Origin: Pseudogemmobacter sp044142105
GTDB taxonomy: Bacteria; Pseudomonadota; Alphaproteobacteria; Rhodobacterales; Rhodobacteraceae
Assembly: GCF_044142105.1 (NCBI RefSeq)
Contig: NZ_JBGTYM010000001.1
Coordinates: 620,001 to 684,000 of the forward strand
Length of the DNA stretch: 64,000 bases
Direction: 5' to 3'
This document shows, piece after piece, positions 34,611 to 42,041 of the stretch. The notes under the pieces are model-generated. The model ran no database searches and had not been told where the DNA came from. It saw only the letters and a program-made list of their open reading frames with translations. Each line of letters opens with the position of its first letter. The first letter of the stretch is position 1. The translations under genes were made by a program, and so were the position numbers.

Positions 34611-35632
34611 TGCGGCGCATCTCGCTGGCCCTCCAAGGTGGTGGCGCGCATGGCGCCTTCACCTGGGGGGTGCTGGACCGGCTGCTCGAGGAAGAGGATC
34701 TTGAGATCGCCGCTATCAGCGGCACATCGGCGGGCGCGCTGAACGCGGCGGCGCTGAAGGCCGGCTTCGGCGCCGGGGGGCGCGAAGGCGCGCGGGAGAA
34801 GTTGCGCGCGCTTTGGGAAAAGATCGGGGATATCGGCGATTTCCGGCAATTCGCCTGGATGCAGCCCTGGCTGCCCATGCTGCGCTTCTGGCAGGAGGCG
34901 ACGGATCGCTTCTGGGCGATCAGCCCGCAGGGAATGATGGCCCAGCTTTATTCGCCCTATGCGCTGGGATCGGCCTGGGAAAACCCGCTGGCTCCGATGG
35001 TGGCAGAGCTGAATTTCAGCCAAATCTGTTCCGAAGCCTCTCCGGCGCTGTTCCTGGGCGCGACCAATGTACGGACCGGCAAGGTCCATGTCTTCTCGGG
35101 CCAGAAGATCACACCGCAGGCCATTCTGGCCTCGGCCTGCATTCCGACCGTCTTCCAGGCGGTCGAGATCGACGGAGAGGCTTATTGGGACGGGGGCTTC
35201 ACCGGCAACCCCTCGCTTTGGCCGCTTTATCGTCCTGATCTGCCCGATGACATCGTGATCGTGCAGGTGAACCCGCTCTATCGCGAGGATGTGCCCGACA
35301 CGCCGCTGGAAATCCAGAACCGGGTCAACGAGATCAGCTTCAATGCCTCGCTCATGGGTGAATTGCGTGCGATCGCCTTCGTCAAGCGGCTGATCGCCGA
35401 GGGGCGGTTGCAACCGGGACAGATGAAGGATGTGCGCGTCCACATGATCGCCGATGACGGGCTGATGAACGATCTGACCGCCTCGTCGAAACTGCAACCC
35501 TCTGGCAATCTGGTGCGGCGTCTGCACGACGCGGGCCGGAAGGCGGCCGAGGGGTTTCTGGCGCACGACAAAGAGAAGATCGGCGTCAGCCATTCAATTG
35601 ATCTTGCGCGGATCTTTGATGGCCATGGTTGA
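34610..35632 (+). CDS. patatin-like phospholipase
   Basis: A 340-residue Ser-Asp dyad lipid acyl hydrolase. The oxyanion loop is QGGGAHGAF (9-17), the nucleophile S40 is in GTSAG, and the catalytic aspartate is D194 in WDGGFTGNP. No signal peptide is seen, so it is probably cytoplasmic. It is translationally coupled to bdhA. The same bdhA-patatin pairing is known from Legionella (bdhA-patD), suggesting a role in polyhydroxybutyrate or membrane lipid turnover. That functional link here is inference. Confidence 0.92.
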   Translation: MRRISLALQGGGAHGAFTWGVLDRLLEEEDLEIAAISGTSAGALNAAALKAGFGAGGREGAREKLRALWEKIGDIGDFRQFAWMQPWLPMLRFWQEATDRFWAISPQGMMAQLYSPYALGSAWENPLAPMVAELNFSQICSEASPALFLGATNVRTGKVHVFSGQKITPQAILASACIPTVFQAVEIDGEAYWDGGFTGNPSLWPLYRPDLPDDIVIVQVNPLYREDVPDTPLEIQNRVNEISFNASLMGELRAIAFVKRLIAEGRLQPGQMKDVRVHMIADDGLMNDLTASSKLQPSGNLVRRLHDAGRKAAEGFLAHDKEKIGVSHSIDLARIFDGHG

Positions 35633-35644
35633 GGGATGACTCCC

Positions 35645-35672
35645 CCCGCTGATTTTCGACGAAAATCAGGGG
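35645..35672. terminator. palindromic convergent terminator
   Basis: A 10-base-pair perfect stem (CTGATTTTCG / CGAAAATCAG) with a single central base is extended by C/G pairs around one bulged G. It lies between the convergent patatin and DUF502 genes. There is no long U-tract, but the stem itself ends in T and A runs, so it can work for both strands. It has the look of an extragenic palindrome. Confidence 0.55.
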
Positions 35673-35682
35673 ATCCGGCCCG

Positions 35683-36363
35683 TCAGCGCGGTTCTTTCGG
35701 AATCGGATAGACCAGACCGCCCGAGACGATCAGCTTTGCGGCATCGTCGATGCCGACATCCTGCAGGATCACCAGATCCGATGTCGGAACGAAAAGCAGG
35801 ATCCCCGAGGTGAAGGGCGTCAGGCCAACGAAAACGGCCGAATAGTCGCGGCCCTTTTCAGCCAGCCTTTCGGCCAGTTCGCCCTTGGGCCGGGTCGAGA
35901 TGAAGCCAAGCGCCCAGGTTCCGTCCTTGGGAAAGGGCACGAGGCAGGCCTGATCGAAGCTTTGCTCTTTCTTGTTGAAGAAGGTTTCGGCCACCTGCTT
36001 GATCGCGCCATAGATCGAGCGGACGATGGGCATCCGGTCGACCACATGCTCGGCCTGGCGGATGACCGAGCGGCCGATCAGCCCCTTGGCCAGCCAGCCG
36101 ACGACGATCGTGGCGACCAGGAAGACCAGAACCCCAACGCCGCGCACCGGAAATTCGTAATCCGGCCCGAACCAATCGCGCATCAATGCGTCGGGCTGAT
36201 ATTGCGAGGGGATCAGCGGCAGCACCCAGCCATCGATCCAGCCGATCACCGCCCAGACGAAGTATATCGTCAGCCCGACAGGAAGCACGACCACGAGGCC
36301 GGTAAGGAAACTGGCGCGGAGGCCGGCCAGAAAGCCGCGGCGGTGGGGGCCGTGTTCGGTCAT
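35683..36363 (-). CDS. DUF502 family membrane protein
   Basis: A 226-residue protein of the DUF502 family, with two membrane segments (residues ~15-40, LTGLVVVLPVGLTIYFVWAVIGWI, and ~70-92, GVGVLVFLVATIVVGWLAKGL), then the conserved cytoplasmic part (RMPIVRSIYGAIKQV; FTSGILLFVPTSDLVIL). Function is unknown; plant homologues act in membrane trafficking. ATG 36363 has GGAG 6 bases upstream and is preferred to the in-frame ATG at 36375. Confidence 0.9.
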   Translation of the reverse strand: MTEHGPHRRGFLAGLRASFLTGLVVVLPVGLTIYFVWAVIGWIDGWVLPLIPSQYQPDALMRDWFGPDYEFPVRGVGVLVFLVATIVVGWLAKGLIGRSVIRQAEHVVDRMPIVRSIYGAIKQVAETFFNKKEQSFDQACLVPFPKDGTWALGFISTRPKGELAERLAEKGRDYSAVFVGLTPFTSGILLFVPTSDLVILQDVGIDDAAKLIVSGGLVYPIPKEPR

Positions 36364-36463
36364 GTCTTCTCCCATATCGCCACTTGTCGTCGTCGCCTAT
36401 CTAGGAATGTGCACGGGCCCGGCGCAATGGCGCGGCGGGTTACGGGGCAATTTTTCCGGCCCT

Positions 36464-37366
36464 TCAGCCCAGTTCGCGCGCAATTGCGGCGGCAAGACGG
36501 GCATTGTTAAGGACAAGTTCGATATTGGCGACCAGCGACCGTCCCTCGGTCAACTCGAAGATGCGGGCAAGGAGGAAAGGTGTCACAGCCTTGGCGGCGA
36601 TCCCCTGCGCTTCTGCCTCGGCCAGCGCAGCCTCGATATGGGGTGTGATCTCGGCCGAGGGGATTTCGGCATCCTGCGGGATCGGATTTGCGACAAGCTG
36701 GCCGCCCGGCAGACCCAAGAGGCCACGCATCCTGTGGGCGGCAGCGATCTGGGCGGGGTGGTCCATGCGCAGCGGGGCCTTGAGGCCCGAGTCGCGCGAC
36801 CAGAAGGCGGGGAAGGCGTCCTGCCCGTAGGAAATCACCGGAACCCCCTGAGTTTCCAGAACTTCCAGTGTTTTCGGCAGATCCAGGATCGCTTTTGCCC
36901 CGGCGGCGACCACGGTAACGGGGGTTTGGGCCAATTCCAACAGGTCGGCGGAAATGTCGAAACTGGTCTCGGCCCCGCGATGGACCCCGCCGATGCCGCC
37001 GGTCGCAAAGACGCCGATTCCGGCCAGCCGGGCACAGATCATCGTGGCTGCAACGGTCGTGGCCCCGGTGCCGCCGGTGGCGACGCAGGCCGCCAGATCG
37101 GCGCGCGACAGCTTGGCCACGCCCTGCGCCTGACCTAGCGCCTCAAGCGCGCTGTCGGTCAGGCCGACATGGATCTTGCCGCCCATGACCGCCATGGTGG
37201 CGGGCACCGCTCCGGCGGTGCGGATTTCGGCCTCGACCCGGCGCGCGGTGTCGACATTTTGCGGATAGGGCATTCCATGGGTGATGATGGTGGATTCCAG
37301 CGCCACCAGCGGGCGGTCCTCGGCACGGGCTTTTGCGACTTCGGGCGAGAATTCAAGGGGAAGCAT
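36464..37366 (-). CDS. psuG: pseudouridine-5'-phosphate glycosidase
   Basis: PsuG splits pseudouridine 5'-phosphate into uracil and ribose 5-phosphate, allowing use of pseudouridine from RNA decay. The 300-residue protein shows ALESTIITHGMPYPQN, the manganese/phosphate-binding ATGGIGGVHRGAE and VVAAGAKAILDLPKTLE (catalytic lysine). The ATG overlaps the stop of the kinase gene (TGATG), so kinase and glycosidase form a two-gene pathway operon. Confidence 0.95.
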   Translation of the reverse strand: MLPLEFSPEVAKARAEDRPLVALESTIITHGMPYPQNVDTARRVEAEIRTAGAVPATMAVMGGKIHVGLTDSALEALGQAQGVAKLSRADLAACVATGGTGATTVAATMICARLAGIGVFATGGIGGVHRGAETSFDISADLLELAQTPVTVVAAGAKAILDLPKTLEVLETQGVPVISYGQDAFPAFWSRDSGLKAPLRMDHPAQIAAAHRMRGLLGLPGGQLVANPIPQDAEIPSAEITPHIEAALAEAEAQGIAAKAVTPFLLARIFELTEGRSLVANIELVLNNARLAAAIARELG

Positions 37367-38274
37367 CACGATCCTGGATCTCCTGAGACATAGGCGGCGG
37401 CGGCGGCAAGGGCCGCGGACAGCGCCTCGGAGCGGTCGCGCCCGGCGCGCTGCGCTACAAGATGCGCCGCCATGAACGTATCGCCCGCGCCGGTCACGCG
37501 GGTCACCAAAACGGGGGGCGGGCAGCCTTCGATCACGCCCGCGCCCTGCGTGCCCTCGGCGGCGGGCCTGCCGCCATCGGTGACCAGCACCCGCGCCGCG
37601 CCGCGCGCCAAAAGCGCCTCGGCGGCGCGGGCGGCGGTGTCAGCCGCCGCCTTGGTCAGGATGTTCGCCTCTTCGAGATTCACATAAAGCGTGGCGCCGG
37701 GATGGGACAGGATGGGGCGCAGCCGGTCGGCCTTGCCGGGGCTGGCGGGCGCCACGCGCAGGTCGGCGGCGGAGAAAAGCGGTGAGACCGCGATCTCGGC
37801 CAGCAGCTTCTCGGTCAGGTTGCCATCCAGCGCGATCGGGCCGGACCAGGGGGTGGTGGCGCTGCCCAGACGGCCATCCTCAAGCGGACGGAGGATCTTG
37901 TCGCCTGCCGCTTCAAGCGAATGAGCGTCGGCGATGGCGGCGATAAGGCCATTCGCGCCTTCGACCGCCATATAGCGATCGGTCGGCAGATCCTCGGATC
38001 GATAGGCAAATCGCGTCTCAAGGCCAAGATGGGTGCAGGCATTGACCAGCTCGTCCCCCTCGGCATCGCGACCGATGGCGGTCAGGACCGCAGGACGCAG
38101 TCCGAACCGCGCCAGCGTCATCGCGATATTCATCGCCACACCGCCGGGCAGCCTGGTGATCCGGCCCGGTACATCCGATCCCAGCCGCATCGCGGCCGGG
38201 CTGCGCCCGATGATGTCCCATAGAACGGAGCCGATGCAGAGAATGTCGGGAAGGAGCGCAGGGCTGTCTTGCAT
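37366..38274 (-). CDS. psuK: pseudouridine kinase (PfkB family)
   Basis: A 302-residue PfkB-type sugar/nucleoside kinase. It has the N-terminal family motif RLPGGVAMNIAMTLARFG, ALDGNLTEKLL, and the C-terminal ATP/anion-hole motif VTGAGDTFMAAH. Its substrate is assigned as pseudouridine from coupling with psuG, which needs pseudouridine 5'-phosphate. Start chosen at MQDSPALLPDIL (38274). No dedicated nucleoside transporter is adjacent. Confidence 0.9.
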   Translation of the reverse strand: MQDSPALLPDILCIGSVLWDIIGRSPAAMRLGSDVPGRITRLPGGVAMNIAMTLARFGLRPAVLTAIGRDAEGDELVNACTHLGLETRFAYRSEDLPTDRYMAVEGANGLIAAIADAHSLEAAGDKILRPLEDGRLGSATTPWSGPIALDGNLTEKLLAEIAVSPLFSAADLRVAPASPGKADRLRPILSHPGATLYVNLEEANILTKAAADTAARAAEALLARGAARVLVTDGGRPAAEGTQGAGVIEGCPPPVLVTRVTGAGDTFMAAHLVAQRAGRDRSEALSAALAAAAAYVSGDPGS

Positions 38275-38338
38275 GGCCCCGCTTGTCGCAAATCGCCAGC
38301 GCGCCTTCAAGCGGGCGCGCCGGCCTTTCCTCATGTCA

Positions 38339-38728
38339 TCATGCGGCCAAGGCGCGTTCGATTTCTGCCGTGGTCGAGTTCGTCATCGTTTTCGGAACAT
38401 CGCGCACGAGGCGCTTTTCCAGTTCCTTGTGATAGAGCGGGCGCATCTGGCCCAGGGTGGAGGGATCGGCCACGATCAGGATCTGCTCGAATTCCTGCTT
38501 CAGCGCCATTTCGTTCAGGCGGCGGGTCAGGATTTTCGCAAAGGTTGCCTCAAGTTGCTCCTGCCAATCCATATCGGGCGGGATCGAACCGGAAGGTCCC
38601 TGATCAGCAAGGTCACCCGGCACCAGCTTTTCAGCCGTTTCAAGCTTAAGTCCATGGCGTTCGGTGTTGCGGAACAGGATCGCGCCTTCGCCATCGGCCA
38701 CAACCACCAGCGCATTCTTGTCAAGCAT
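38339..38728 (-). CDS. host attachment family protein
   Basis: A 129-residue protein matching the 'protein required for attachment to host cells' family (PF10116 type), with ALVVVADGEGAILFRN near the start, a central LEATFAKILTRRLNEMA and the conserved QILIVADPSTLGQMRPLY near residue 90. The fold resembles archaeal eRF1-like domains. The adhesion role comes from one plant-associated bacterium and may not hold here. ATG 38728 has GGAG 6 bases upstream. An in-frame ATG at 38743 would add five residues. Confidence 0.85.
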   Translation of the reverse strand: MLDKNALVVVADGEGAILFRNTERHGLKLETAEKLVPGDLADQGPSGSIPPDMDWQEQLEATFAKILTRRLNEMALKQEFEQILIVADPSTLGQMRPLYHKELEKRLVRDVPKTMTNSTTAEIERALAA

Positions 38729-38831
38729 CTCAATCTCCATCATGGTCTTGTCAGGGAAAACGCAACGCGGCAGCGGGGGTTCCTGTTGCTGCGGTCACGA
38801 TTGTGGCGTTCGGAACCTGTTCGGCAGGCTC

Positions 38832-38860
38832 TTGCCATTCCCGGACCGTCCCGCTATATG
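38832..38860 (+). promoter_or_regulatory. rpsB-tsf promoter
   Basis: TTGCCA (38832-38837) and TATATG (38855-38860) are separated by exactly 17 bases. Transcription should start near 38867, giving a leader of about 109 bases before rpsB. Position and quality fit a highly expressed ribosomal operon. Confidence 0.65.
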
Positions 38861-38866
38861 CGCGCC

Positions 38867-38975
38867 ACTTCACAGGCTGGGTGAGGGCTTTTTCGGGGAG
38901 ACATCCCGAAGGGTCCACCGGTTGGGGGCAACCCTGAGACACCCTGCCGAGGCGCAAACCGGAAAGGATTTGGAC
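38867..38975 (+). promoter_or_regulatory. structured rpsB mRNA leader
   Basis: The leader can form at least two hairpins: TTCGGG / CCCGAA around GAGACAT, and GGTTG / CAACC around GGGG. In many bacteria S2 represses its own rpsB-tsf mRNA through a leader structure. Whether these hairpins are the S2 site here is inference. GGAAAGGA just before the ATG is the ribosome binding site. Confidence 0.4.
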
Positions 38976-39743
38976 ATGGCGCTCCCCGAGTTTTCCATGC
39001 GTCAGCTGCTTGAAGCTGGCGTTCACTACGGCCACCAGACTGCCCGCTGGAACCCCCGCATGGGCGAGTACATCTATGGTGACCGCAACGGCATCCACAT
39101 CATCGACCTGACGCAGACCGTCCCGCTGCTGGACCAGGCGCTGAAGGTCGTGCGCGACACCGTCGCCAAGGGCGGCCGCATCCTGTTCGTCGGCACCAAG
39201 CGTCAGGCCCAGAAGCCGATCGCCGAAGCCGCCGAGAAATGCGCGCAATACTACATGAATCACCGCTGGCTCGGTGGCACGCTGACCAACTGGAAGACCG
39301 TGTCCCAGTCGATCCAGCGCCTGAAGCAGATCGACGAGGTCCTGGCGGCGGGCGGCGAAGGCCTGACCAAGAAGGAACGGCTGAACATGGAACGCGACCA
39401 GGCCAAGCTGCAGGCTTCGCTGGGCGGGATCCGTGAAATGGGCGGCGTGCCGGACCTGCTGTTCATCATCGACGTGGGCAAGGAAGACCTGGCGATCCAG
39501 GAAGCCGGTAAGCTGGGCATCCCGGTCGTGGCCGTGGTTGACACCAACTGCTCGCCCAAGGGCATCAACCACATCATCCCGGGCAATGACGACGCCGCCC
39601 GCGCCATCGCGCTCTACTGCGATCTGGTCGCGCGCGCCGCGCTGGACGGGATGACCGCGCAGATGGGCGCCGCCGGCGTCGATCTGGGCGCGCTGGAAGC
39701 CCAGCCCGAAGAAGACGCCGTGGCGGCCTCGGAAGAGGCCTGA
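38976..39743 (+). CDS. rpsB: 30S ribosomal protein S2
   Basis: Ribosomal protein S2, 255 residues, at the head-body junction of the small subunit. The family start MALPEFSMRQLLEAGVHYGHQ is clear, with RWNPRMGEYIYG, LFVGTKRQA and the C-terminal acidic tail. ATG 38976 is chosen for the canonical N-terminus. It is followed by tsf after 104 bases, the nearly universal rpsB-tsf order. Confidence 0.98.
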   Translation: MALPEFSMRQLLEAGVHYGHQTARWNPRMGEYIYGDRNGIHIIDLTQTVPLLDQALKVVRDTVAKGGRILFVGTKRQAQKPIAEAAEKCAQYYMNHRWLGGTLTNWKTVSQSIQRLKQIDEVLAAGGEGLTKKERLNMERDQAKLQASLGGIREMGGVPDLLFIIDVGKEDLAIQEAGKLGIPVVAVVDTNCSPKGINHIIPGNDDAARAIALYCDLVARAALDGMTAQMGAAGVDLGALEAQPEEDAVAASEEA

Positions 39744-39847
39744 GGCCGGGCCGCAGCCCCCCGGGGCGCGCGGCCTACCTGTCACAAGCCTGTTGCCCGG
39801 CGGGGTTAGGCCCCGCCGAGGCCCCTATTCCGAGGAGCGAGACAAAG

Positions 39848-40756
39848 ATGACGATCACCGCAGCGATGGTGAAGGAACTGCGCGATTCGACCGGCGCGGG
39901 GATGATGGACGCCAAGAAGGCGCTGACCGAGACCGATGGCGACATGGAAGCCGCGGTCGACTGGCTGCGCACCAAGGGCCTGGCCAAGGCCGCCAAGAAG
40001 GCCGACCGCGTTGCCGCAGAAGGCCTGGTGGGCGTGGCCGTGTCGAACGGCCGCGGTGTCGCGGTCGAGATCAACTCGGAAACCGACTTCGTCGCCAAGA
40101 ACGCCGACTTCCAGGCGCTGGTGCGGGAAGTCGCCCGCGTGGCGCTGACCACGGGCGAGTCGGTCGAGGTGGTCAAGGCCGCCGATCTGAACGGCAAGAC
40201 CGTCGACGAGGTGATCAGCGAATCGATCGCCCGCATCGGCGAGAACATGACCTTTCGCCGCATGCACATCCTGGAAGGCGACACCGTCGTCTCCTATGTG
40301 CACAATGCCGCCTCCGAAGGCATGGGCAAGATCGGCGTGCTGGTCGCGCTGAACGGCCCGGCCGCCAAGGCGCAGGAAATCGGCAAGCAATTCGCGATGC
40401 ACATCGCCGCGACCTCGCCGCTGTCGCTGTCGGAAGCCACGATGGACAAGTCGGTGGTCGAGCGCGAGCTGGCCGTCCAGACCGCCAAGGCGCTGGAAGA
40501 GAACGCGACCTCGGCCAAGCCGAAGCCCGAGCAGGTCATCCACAACAACATCATCCCGGGCCGGATGAAGAAGTTCCTCGCCGAGAACACGCTTCTGGGC
40601 CAGGCTTTCGTCATAAATCCCGATGTGACGGTCGAACAGGCCGCCAAGGATGCTGGCGTCGAGATCACCGGCTACGCCCGCGTGATGGTGGGCGAAGGTG
40701 TCGAGAAGAAGGAAGAAGACTTCGCCGCCGAAGTGGCGAAGATGGTTCAAGGCTGA
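39848..40756 (+). CDS. tsf: translation elongation factor Ts
   Basis: EF-Ts exchanges GDP on EF-Tu. The 302-residue protein has the UBA-like N-terminus VKELRDSTGAGMMDAKKAL, the two core subdomains (INSETDFVAKN, the TDFVAKN motif that displaces magnesium in EF-Tu) and the C-terminal module. GAGGAGCGAG precedes the ATG. No further gene is attached downstream, and a hairpin follows. Confidence 0.98.
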   Translation: MTITAAMVKELRDSTGAGMMDAKKALTETDGDMEAAVDWLRTKGLAKAAKKADRVAAEGLVGVAVSNGRGVAVEINSETDFVAKNADFQALVREVARVALTTGESVEVVKAADLNGKTVDEVISESIARIGENMTFRRMHILEGDTVVSYVHNAASEGMGKIGVLVALNGPAAKAQEIGKQFAMHIAATSPLSLSEATMDKSVVERELAVQTAKALEENATSAKPKPEQVIHNNIIPGRMKKFLAENTLLGQAFVINPDVTVEQAAKDAGVEITGYARVMVGEGVEKKEEDFAAEVAKMVQG

Positions 40757-40788
40757 TTGTCCGGGCCGCAAGGTTCGCGATGTCATAC

Positions 40789-40824
40789 AGGGCCGGCGCG
40801 GAAACGTGTCGGCCCTTGCCTTTT
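40789..40824 (+). terminator. rpsB-tsf terminator
   Basis: AGGGCCG (40789-40795) pairs with CGGCCCT (40810-40816), and TTGCCTTTT follows. The stem is strong, the U-tract broken. Its place 33 bases after the tsf stop supports termination. Confidence 0.6.
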
Positions 40825-41137
40825 GGGGCCGTGGCAAACGGCTGCTAACATGCGTGGCGACTGAAACGAAAAAGGCGCGGCCCGCCTAGCGATGCCGCAC
40901 CCGTTCCGACCGACCCATCCAACACTGGGGATGAGGACTTTCCGGGCCGGTCCGGCAGAGCCGAGGGGATCGGATGCCAATTCGGTGAGGGCAAATGGAA
41001 ACACGCCCCTACCGTGACGCCCAGACTGTCGCAGCCCAAAACACCGCGCCTGCTGAACAGGTGCAAACTCGCTCATAGCTCTGCGCCAAACGAGTAGGGA
41101 AAACCCTACCGTCCACCCCGACTGTGGCGTCGGGCTT
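40825..41137. other. gene-free spacer between tsf and luxR
   Basis: No open frame here shows coding character or recognisable protein sequence. The one structured element is the GTAGGG inverted repeat described separately. Confidence 0.5.
41094..41109. promoter_or_regulatory. GTAGGG-AAAA-CCCTAC inverted repeat
   Basis: A perfect 6+6 base inverted repeat with a 4-base A spacer lies 28 bases beyond the luxR stop codon. It has the size and symmetry of a site for a dimeric NarL/LuxR-type HTH regulator. It is not followed by T-rich DNA on either strand, so it is not an obvious terminator. No target promoter is visible beside it. Confidence 0.35.
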
Positions 41138-41926
41138 TCACCGTGCCGCCTGCGCCACGGGTTCTGCCGGGCGCTGGAAGATCATATTCAACAACGCCCC
41201 CTTGGCGACCGCCTGGGCCGTCGTCTCGACAGCAAGCGCCTCGCGCGCGAGGCGCAGGTGCTTTTCGACCATGGCGGGACTCACACCCATCAGCAGCGCC
41301 ACATCCTGCGTGGTCTTGCCATCGGCGACCCATTCCAGCGCCTCGCGCTGGCGCGGCGACAAAGCACGCTGGCGCGTCAACTGCGGCAGCTGAGTGATGC
41401 GAAGGTGCATCATATGCGCGACGGCGAGAATCTCGTCTTCACGGCTGGACCAGATCTGTTCCACCGCAAGGTGGTCAAGGCCCGGATCGGCCGTCAACCC
41501 CATGGCCCCCTTGGCCCGAGCCGAAACCTCGGGGAAGCTGATGGTAATGCCAGCCAGAACCCCCATCGAGGCATTGAAGCGCACGGCCTCCATCTCTTCG
41601 GGCGGCAATCGGCCCGCTTCATAGGCTTCCTTAACCCAGGTCCAGGTGCAGGCGCCGGAATTGCGTTCGGCCCAGCGAAAGGCCGGCGCACGAGCGTAGA
41701 AACCACCCTGGAAATAGCGTTGCGCATACTCTCCCTCGAATGTGGTCAGGAACAGCGCATCGTCGGGATCGCCGATCGTCCGCTGATGTCGAAAGCGCGT
41801 GAAGCCATACATCATCCGCCGGAAGCCGATGCTGGCAAAATAGCCGCTGGCCAGGCCCCAAGCGTTGTCGATGCTTTGCGCCTCGGCAATCTTGCGCAAC
41901 AGTCCCAGTATGGCGTCCTTGGCCAT
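41138..41926 (-). CDS. LuxR-family transcription regulator with altered autoinducer domain (LuxR solo)
   Basis: A 262-residue regulator: an N-terminal autoinducer-binding-type domain (~15-165) and a C-terminal LuxR HTH (LSPRQREALEWVADGKTTQDVALLMGV, ~195-255). Aligned by eye to TraR, W57 becomes Y67 and the amide-binding D70 becomes A80, while Y61 (Y71), P71 (P81) and W85 (W95) are kept. No luxI gene is in the window. It is therefore a solo whose ligand may not be an acyl-homoserine lactone. GGAGGG lies 7 bases before ATG 41926. It is divergent from the FAD oxidoreductase at 42042, a possible target. Confidence 0.9.
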   Translation of the reverse strand: MAKDAILGLLRKIAEAQSIDNAWGLASGYFASIGFRRMMYGFTRFRHQRTIGDPDDALFLTTFEGEYAQRYFQGGFYARAPAFRWAERNSGACTWTWVKEAYEAGRLPPEEMEAVRFNASMGVLAGITISFPEVSARAKGAMGLTADPGLDHLAVEQIWSSREDEILAVAHMMHLRITQLPQLTRQRALSPRQREALEWVADGKTTQDVALLMGVSPAMVEKHLRLAREALAVETTAQAVAKGALLNMIFQRPAEPVAQAAR

Positions 41927-42041
41927 GAATGAGCCCTCCAAATAACCGTTACGATCCAGCACCGGGCATGGCGGCTGGTTGTTCTATTACCGAACCTGTC
42001 ATATTCAGACGCGGCAACCCTGTCGAGACTTGGAAAAATTC

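Noticed and set aside
39793..40848. A 351-codon forward frame covering tsf in another phase
   Set aside because: The product is an Arg/Gly-rich shadow; the tsf frame encodes a textbook EF-Ts.
41094..41109. GTAGGG repeat as a transcription terminator of luxR or tsf
   Set aside because: The stem is only 6 base pairs, no T-run follows on either strand, and tsf already has a hairpin at 40789-40824.
16682..41926. Penicillin acylase plus LuxR solo as a quorum-sensing/quenching system
   Set aside because: The two genes are 22 kb apart, the acylase substrate is unknown, and the LuxR pocket lacks the acyl-homoserine-lactone aspartate.
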